This document shows, in pieces, positions 15,010 to 18,826 of a stretch of DNA of 18,826 bases (position 1 is the stretch's first letter; every line of letters begins with the position of its first letter). The stretch covers positions 1-18,826 of the forward strand of contig JAYTCQ010000094.1 in the NCBI GenBank assembly GCA_043736395.1. The letters are read 5' to 3'. The notes beneath the pieces are model-generated. The model searched no databases, was not told where the DNA came from, and saw only the letters and a program-made list of their open reading frames with translations. The DNA comes from JAFDVL01 sp043736395. GTDB lineage: Bacteria; Acidobacteriota; Blastocatellia; RBC074. Both the position numbers and the translations under genes were made by a program.

Positions 15010-16481
15010 TTTATGTCTGCATGAATTTCAATATTCTCTGTTTTGACTTCGACTTGCAAATTAGTGACGGTATAACGGCTCAGCGCAGAATTTGCAATGC
15101 TTGCTTCATTGTTTTTACTCATCACAATTTGACGGGGAAGTTTTATTTCCTGACTAAAAACCGAAGGGAGTTCCATTCCTTTCAACCATTGATCCGCTTG
15201 CAAATTTACAGTTCGGGAAAAATTAAAAGGGCGCCCAATCAAAGGAATTGTCAGATTTACTTTGACCGGAACGATGGAACCAGTCACGGCGCTGATTATC
15301 AAACGCCCGTCTTTACTGATGATCGTCAATGGAATCAGCTCCTGCGCAATAGAAAATTTTCCAATCGGAGAAAGATTGTATGGAATCCCAAATTCTCTGC
15401 CCTTCACTTTTGCATTGAGTTCGCCTTGTCCGGTCAATCGTAAATTAATTTTTGCCGAATCGAAATTTTCGACCTTGAGATTCGAAACATTCGCGCTGCC
15501 GTCGCCTGATTCTGCATCAGTGTAATTCAGAATTTTTCCAACCAACGCATCAATTTCTTCGGAGCGAATGCGACCCGGTTTCAGCTTAGCCGTTAAATCA
15601 ACTTCACGTGAAGCGGCAATTTTGGCAAGTAAATTATTCGCAGCATTTTTTCTAATGAGAATACTCAAATCGTTATTCGTTTTCAGGAGTTGTGCAAGTT
15701 GAGCAATTTCGCGAACAGTGGCAGCGTCATCTTCTACACCATTAATTGGAATAGTTTGAGTAATCGGCTGAGGCTCTAAATTTAATGCAAGAACCGAGCG
15801 TCCATCTAAAACAAAAAACGATTGTAGCCAGAATTCTACGGGCAATTGATACGCCGGAGTCGTCAACGTCATCGGCATTTCACCGTTGGATTCAAATGTC
15901 GCTGCCGGGATTTCAATCGTTTGTTTGAGCTGCAAAGGAATTTCGAGCGGCGGCAAAACTGAATTCCATTTCGTCGGCGCCAGCCATTCGCTAAGCAAAT
16001 ATTTTAAGACCGCCGCGCTTTTTGAATCTTCTGCGCCGAGCGAAACATCTGTCAATTGAAAAGGCAAACGCAGATGCGCTCCGCTGATTTCGCCGTTTCC
16101 CAATTTTCCCGATAAGCGAAAATTGACAGGTTTGATTTTGCTGGAGGCTTCCGCCTGCACAATTAATTTCACGAAGGCTGCTGCTGGTTTTAATTCAATG
16201 GCAACAGAATTAATTTTCATCACCACGCCATTCGCGAGCTTTATTTCCAGCCCTTTCATCCGCTCTGCCGTGTCATTGAAGGCGTGTTCACTAACGATGG
16301 CAACGACATCCGCCTCACGCAAACCCTCCGTAGAAATTAACTGATCACGCAATTGCTGCAACGAAGAAGATTTTGTTTGCGCAAAGGTGAGATTAACGAC
16401 GCAGAGGATGAATGAGAAAACGAGTACCCACTTTCCTGCTATTTTCTGCGGTTTATTTGCTGTGATAATTATTACGTTCAA
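15006..16481 (-). CDS. Secreted beta-rich protein, possible lipid-binding (TULIP/LmeA-like)
   Basis: A 491-residue exported protein of unknown function when started at the TTG at 16481. The open frame runs on to 16610, but codons 1-30 of that version read through the palindrome at 16509-16587 and give repeat-derived peptide (ERERMTGSAS...), so a downstream start is more credible. The TTG has AGGG (16487-16490) five bases upstream and yields a good signal peptide: basic n-region, hydrophobic WVLVFSFILCVVNLTFA (18-34), cleavage before Gln35. The mature part is two similar halves of long alternating strands; each has a short helix pattern (VAIVSEHAFNDTAERM and LSILIRKNAANNLLAKI) followed by strands, as in LmeA/DUF2993, DUF4403 or YceB-like lipid-binding folds. 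That assignment is fold intuition only. Its TGA overlaps the ATG of the GntR gene. Confidence 0.7.
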   Translation of the reverse strand: MNVIIITANKPQKIAGKWVLVFSFILCVVNLTFAQTKSSSLQQLRDQLISTEGLREADVVAIVSEHAFNDTAERMKGLEIKLANGVVMKINSVAIELKPAAAFVKLIVQAEASSKIKPVNFRLSGKLGNGEISGAHLRLPFQLTDVSLGAEDSKSAAVLKYLLSEWLAPTKWNSVLPPLEIPLQLKQTIEIPAATFESNGEMPMTLTTPAYQLPVEFWLQSFFVLDGRSVLALNLEPQPITQTIPINGVEDDAATVREIAQLAQLLKTNNDLSILIRKNAANNLLAKIAASREVDLTAKLKPGRIRSEEIDALVGKILNYTDAESGDGSANVSNLKVENFDSAKINLRLTGQGELNAKVKGREFGIPYNLSPIGKFSIAQELIPLTIISKDGRLIISAVTGSIVPVKVNLTIPLIGRPFNFSRTVNLQADQWLKGMELPSVFSQEIKLPRQIVMSKNNEASIANSALSRYTVTNLQVEVKTENIEIHADIK

Positions 16482-16508
16482 AATTACCCTAAGATGCCTT
16501 GCAATACT

Positions 16509-16587
16509 ACGACTGGAGCGCGAGCGCATGACTGGGAGCGCCAGCAGGATGCTGGCGCTCCCAGTCATGCGCTCGCGCTCCAGTCGT
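16509..16587. repeat. Perfect 38-bp inverted repeat with 3-base loop
   Basis: Left arm 16509-16546 (acgactggagcgcgagcgca... ending gccagca) is an exact reverse complement of 16550-16587, loop gga. With a one-base indel the pairing extends into aatac on the outer sides. It lies in the divergent region between the secreted-protein gene and the S9 peptidase. GC-rich, without a T-run, so more like a REP/BIME-type dispersed unit or a cruciform site than an intrinsic terminator. It creates an artificial N-terminal extension of the minus-strand ORF. Confidence 0.9.
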
Positions 16588-16619
16588 CCGTATTCAAGTT
16601 CAGTGTTCACGCTCCCGCG

Positions 16620-16628
16620 TGCTAAAAT
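16620..16628 (+). promoter_or_regulatory. Candidate extended -10 promoter for the S9 peptidase
   Basis: TGC-TAAAAT is an extended -10 element (TGn then five of six matches to TATAAT), about 55 bases before the peptidase ATG. No convincing -35 box is found at 17 bp, as the upstream DNA is the palindrome flank. Tentative. Confidence 0.35.
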
Positions 16629-16688
16629 ATACGCTCAAGCTGAATTCTAAGCATCACTTATCTTGTAATTTTTCAGGAGTCAAAATCT

Positions 16689-18785
16689 ATGACTTTCAAT
16701 CGCCGTCATTCGATGTTAGCCGTTGCGCTTCATTGTACTTTAGCCTTTTTTTCTTTCGCGCAAACCAAACACGCCATCTCCCACGAAGACGTCTGGTTAA
16801 TGAAACGCGTCGGTGCACCAATTCCTTCGCCGGATGGAAAATGGGTCGTCTTTTCTGTAGTCGAACCTGCGTACGAAGAAAAAGAAGTCGTGACAGATTT
16901 ATGGACTGTACCTGCGGATGGCAGCGCGGCTCCACGAAAAATTACGAATACCAAAGGCGGCGAAAGCGGTACGAACTGGAGCCCTGACAGCAAGAGCATT
17001 GCATTTTCGGCAAAGCGCGAAGGCGACGAAGTGAATCAAATTTACGTTCTGAATATTGCCGAAGGTGGCGAATCCGTACGCGTAACTTCGCTTTCAACCG
17101 GAGCTACAGCTCCACAATTTTCGCCGGATGGAAAAATGTTGTTGTTCGCTTCGACCGTATTTTCAGGCGCGATGAACGATGAAGAGAACAAAAAAATCGC
17201 CGCTGAACGCAAGGCTAAAAAATACAACGCACGTGTTTACGAAAGCTTCCCGATTCGTTATTGGAATCGCTGGCTGACCGATCAGCAAACACATTTATTC
17301 GTGCAATCACTCGAAGCCGGAGCCAAAGCGAAAGACATTTTAGCAGCATCAAATTTAGTCAAAGAAAAAGGCTTTGCCGGAAGAATGGCGGACGCGGGCG
17401 AAGAATTCGACGCGACGTGGACGCCTGAAAGCGATGCCATTATTTTCGCGGCGACAACTGAAAAAGAGAAAGCGGCGTACGCGAATGTCAGCACCCAACT
17501 TTACAAAGTCAGCGCGAGCGGCGGCGAGCCAACGGCAATTACGAAAGAACGTGGAAGCTATTCCAAACCGAAATTCAGCCCTGATGGAAAATCGTTGTAT
17601 TACTTATTCGAGCGCGAAACGGGCAAGGTTTATAACGTAACAAGCCTTGCCAAAATGAATTGGCCTGCGATTGGCGAACAAAAAATTCTTACGGCTCAAA
17701 TAGATGGTTCGATTGCGAGCTATGCAGTCACTCCTGACAATCAAAAATTATATTTTACCGTAGAGCAACAAGGGAAGGAGATCATAAACTGGTGCTATGC
17801 CGACGGAAGTGGCAATAAAACCCTCATAAGAAGAAGGAAAGGAACCTATACCAATCTCACACTCCCATCAAAAACTAATTCAGCGATAATTTTCACGAAC
17901 TTTGAAGAAGCTACCAACCCAGCTGAAATTACTCGGATTGATGATATAGGCAGCTCTAATTCCAAGCTGCTGACGAACTTTAATTCTGATGCTGTTTCCA
18001 AAATTGACTGGCAACCGTTGCAAGAACTCACCTTCACCAGCAAGCGCGGCAAAGAAATTCACAACTTCATCGCGCTGCCTCCGAATTTTGATGAGAACAA
18101 AAAATATCCTTTGTTCGTCGTCATTCACGGCGGTCCGCATTCGCAGTGGCGCGATCAATTTTTTCTGCGCTGGAATTATCATTTGCTCGCTTCGCCGGGC
18201 TATGTAGTCCTGCTCACGAACTACACCGGATCAACCGGGTTCGGAGAAAAATTCGCGCAGGAGATTCAAGGCGATCCATTGCTTGGCCCCGCCGAAGAAA
18301 TTAATCAAGCCGCAGACGAAGCCATCAAGCAATTCAAATTTATTGATGGCACGCGCCAGGCCGCGGGCGGAGCCAGTTACGGCGGACATCTGGCGAATTG
18401 GTTGCAGGCTACGACGACCAGATATAAATGCTTGATCTCGCACGCCGGACTCGTGAATCTGGAATCGCAATGGGGCACAAGCGACGGCATCTATCACCGC
18501 GAAGTCGGCAACGGCGGCCCGGTCTGGGAACAAGGCGAAATCTGGCGCAAACAAAATCCAATTCGTTATGCCGCAAACTTTAAGACTCCGATGTTGATGA
18601 CGGTAGGCGAGCAGGATTTTCGTGTACCATTGAATAACACACTCGAAAATTGGAGCGTGCATCAACGCTTACAAATCCCCAGCAAACTTATTGTATTTCC
18701 TGACGCAAATCACTGGATTTTGAAAGGCGAGGATAATAAATTTTTCGTGAGTGAAGTGCAGGCGTGGCTGAAAAAATGGTTATGA
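16689..18785 (+). CDS. Secreted S9 family prolyl oligopeptidase-like peptidase
   Basis: A 698-residue exported serine peptidase of the S9 family (prolyl oligopeptidase/acylaminoacyl-peptidase type). A signal peptide (about 1-24, LAVALHCTLAFFSFAQ) directs it to the periplasm or outside. Residues 40-440 form a TolB/WD40-like beta-propeller with repeated SPDGK/SPDSK turns (47-51, 98-102, 145-149, 297-301). The alpha/beta-hydrolase domain (about 455-698) has VVIHGGPHSQW at the oxyanion region, the nucleophile Ser563 in GGASYGGH, Asp643 in GEQDFRVP and His675 in DANHWI, so the triad is complete. AGGAG nine bases before the ATG supports the start. Its probable role is digestion of peptides for nutrition. 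Codons 365-430 have an unlike-neighbour composition (see findings). The stop is followed four bases later by a repeat unit shared with 5918-6031. Confidence 0.93.
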   Translation: MTFNRRHSMLAVALHCTLAFFSFAQTKHAISHEDVWLMKRVGAPIPSPDGKWVVFSVVEPAYEEKEVVTDLWTVPADGSAAPRKITNTKGGESGTNWSPDSKSIAFSAKREGDEVNQIYVLNIAEGGESVRVTSLSTGATAPQFSPDGKMLLFASTVFSGAMNDEENKKIAAERKAKKYNARVYESFPIRYWNRWLTDQQTHLFVQSLEAGAKAKDILAASNLVKEKGFAGRMADAGEEFDATWTPESDAIIFAATTEKEKAAYANVSTQLYKVSASGGEPTAITKERGSYSKPKFSPDGKSLYYLFERETGKVYNVTSLAKMNWPAIGEQKILTAQIDGSIASYAVTPDNQKLYFTVEQQGKEIINWCYADGSGNKTLIRRRKGTYTNLTLPSKTNSAIIFTNFEEATNPAEITRIDDIGSSNSKLLTNFNSDAVSKIDWQPLQELTFTSKRGKEIHNFIALPPNFDENKKYPLFVVIHGGPHSQWRDQFFLRWNYHLLASPGYVVLLTNYTGSTGFGEKFAQEIQGDPLLGPAEEINQAADEAIKQFKFIDGTRQAAGGASYGGHLANWLQATTTRYKCLISHAGLVNLESQWGTSDGIYHREVGNGGPVWEQGEIWRKQNPIRYAANFKTPMLMTVGEQDFRVPLNNTLENWSVHQRLQIPSKLIVFPDANHWILKGEDNKFFVSEVQAWLKKWL

Positions 18786-18789
18786 TTTA

Positions 18790-18826
18790 TTGCAGAAGCC
18801 CGCACGAAGTAAGGGCGTCAGTACTC
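18790..18826. repeat. Third copy of the 'gcagaagcccgcacg' repeat, cut by window end
   Basis: ttgcagaagcccgcacgaag followed by taagggcgtcagtactc matches the extended repeat unit at 5994-6031 (read on minus) with three differences in 35 bases. Like the copy at 5918 it starts within a few bases of a stop codon. An inverted partner may follow outside the window. Confidence 0.8.

Noticed and set aside
18231..18665. 144-codon minus-strand frame inside the S9 peptidase
   Set aside because: Antisense to the catalytic domain with an intact Ser/Asp/His triad; no independent evidence.

Overview
The window looks like chromosomal DNA from a soil- or water-type Gram-negative bacterium, most plausibly an Acidobacteriota (Blastocatellia-like) relative. 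This is inferred from the gene set (a Tat-exported Gfo/Idh/MocA oxidoreductase beside a DUF6807 protein, a secreted S9 peptidase, a lone PilT motor, a zinc-ribbon protein with a Pro/Ala linker), moderate GC content, and many hairpin-forming intergenic repeats. No rRNA, tRNA, CRISPR array, transposase, integrase or phage gene was seen. Taxonomy cannot be settled without a database search.

Layout. (1) 1-250 is a leader with part of a dispersed repeat, a candidate sigma70 promoter and a strong ribosome binding site. (2) 251-5917 is a plus-strand cluster: Tat-exported oxidoreductase, DUF6807 protein, Uma2-type nuclease-fold protein, UxaA-type sugar-acid dehydratase and a metallo-beta-lactamase-fold hydrolase. 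Apart from Uma2 it reads as a carbohydrate or sugar-acid catabolic cluster. (3) 5918-6031 is an inverted-repeat element with perfect 31-bp arms. (4) 6011-7633 (minus) is an unnamed 540-residue protein with a C-terminal PD-(D/E)xK nuclease-like core; its start codon lies one base from that of a divergent zinc-ribbon protein (7635-7931, plus), which is followed by an M50 membrane protease (7974-8921). (5) 8928-9029 is a bidirectional terminator-like hairpin. (6) 9045-16481 is a minus-strand block: a GlcD-type FAD oxidase; a zinc-ribbon/receiver-like protein in tandem with a PilT-type ATPase; a secreted beta-rich protein; a GntR regulator overlapping the end of a secreted possible lipid-binding protein. 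(7) 16509-16587 is a near-perfect palindrome in the divergent region before (8) a secreted S9 peptidase (16689-18785), which is followed directly by another copy of the 5918-6031 repeat, cut by the window end.

How the genes may work together. The 251-5917 cluster could oxidise and dehydrate sugar-derived substrates, with the first two products outside the cytoplasm and the dehydratase and hydrolase inside. The PilT ATPase and its zinc-ribbon partner form a likely two-gene pilus-retraction or motility unit. The GntR regulator is probably translationally coupled to the secreted protein gene before it. I see no defence island or other clearly new multi-gene system. The best candidates for something undescribed are the 540-residue nuclease-like protein with its abutting zinc-ribbon gene, the PilT/zinc-ribbon-receiver pair, and the repeat families that terminate or extend reading frames.
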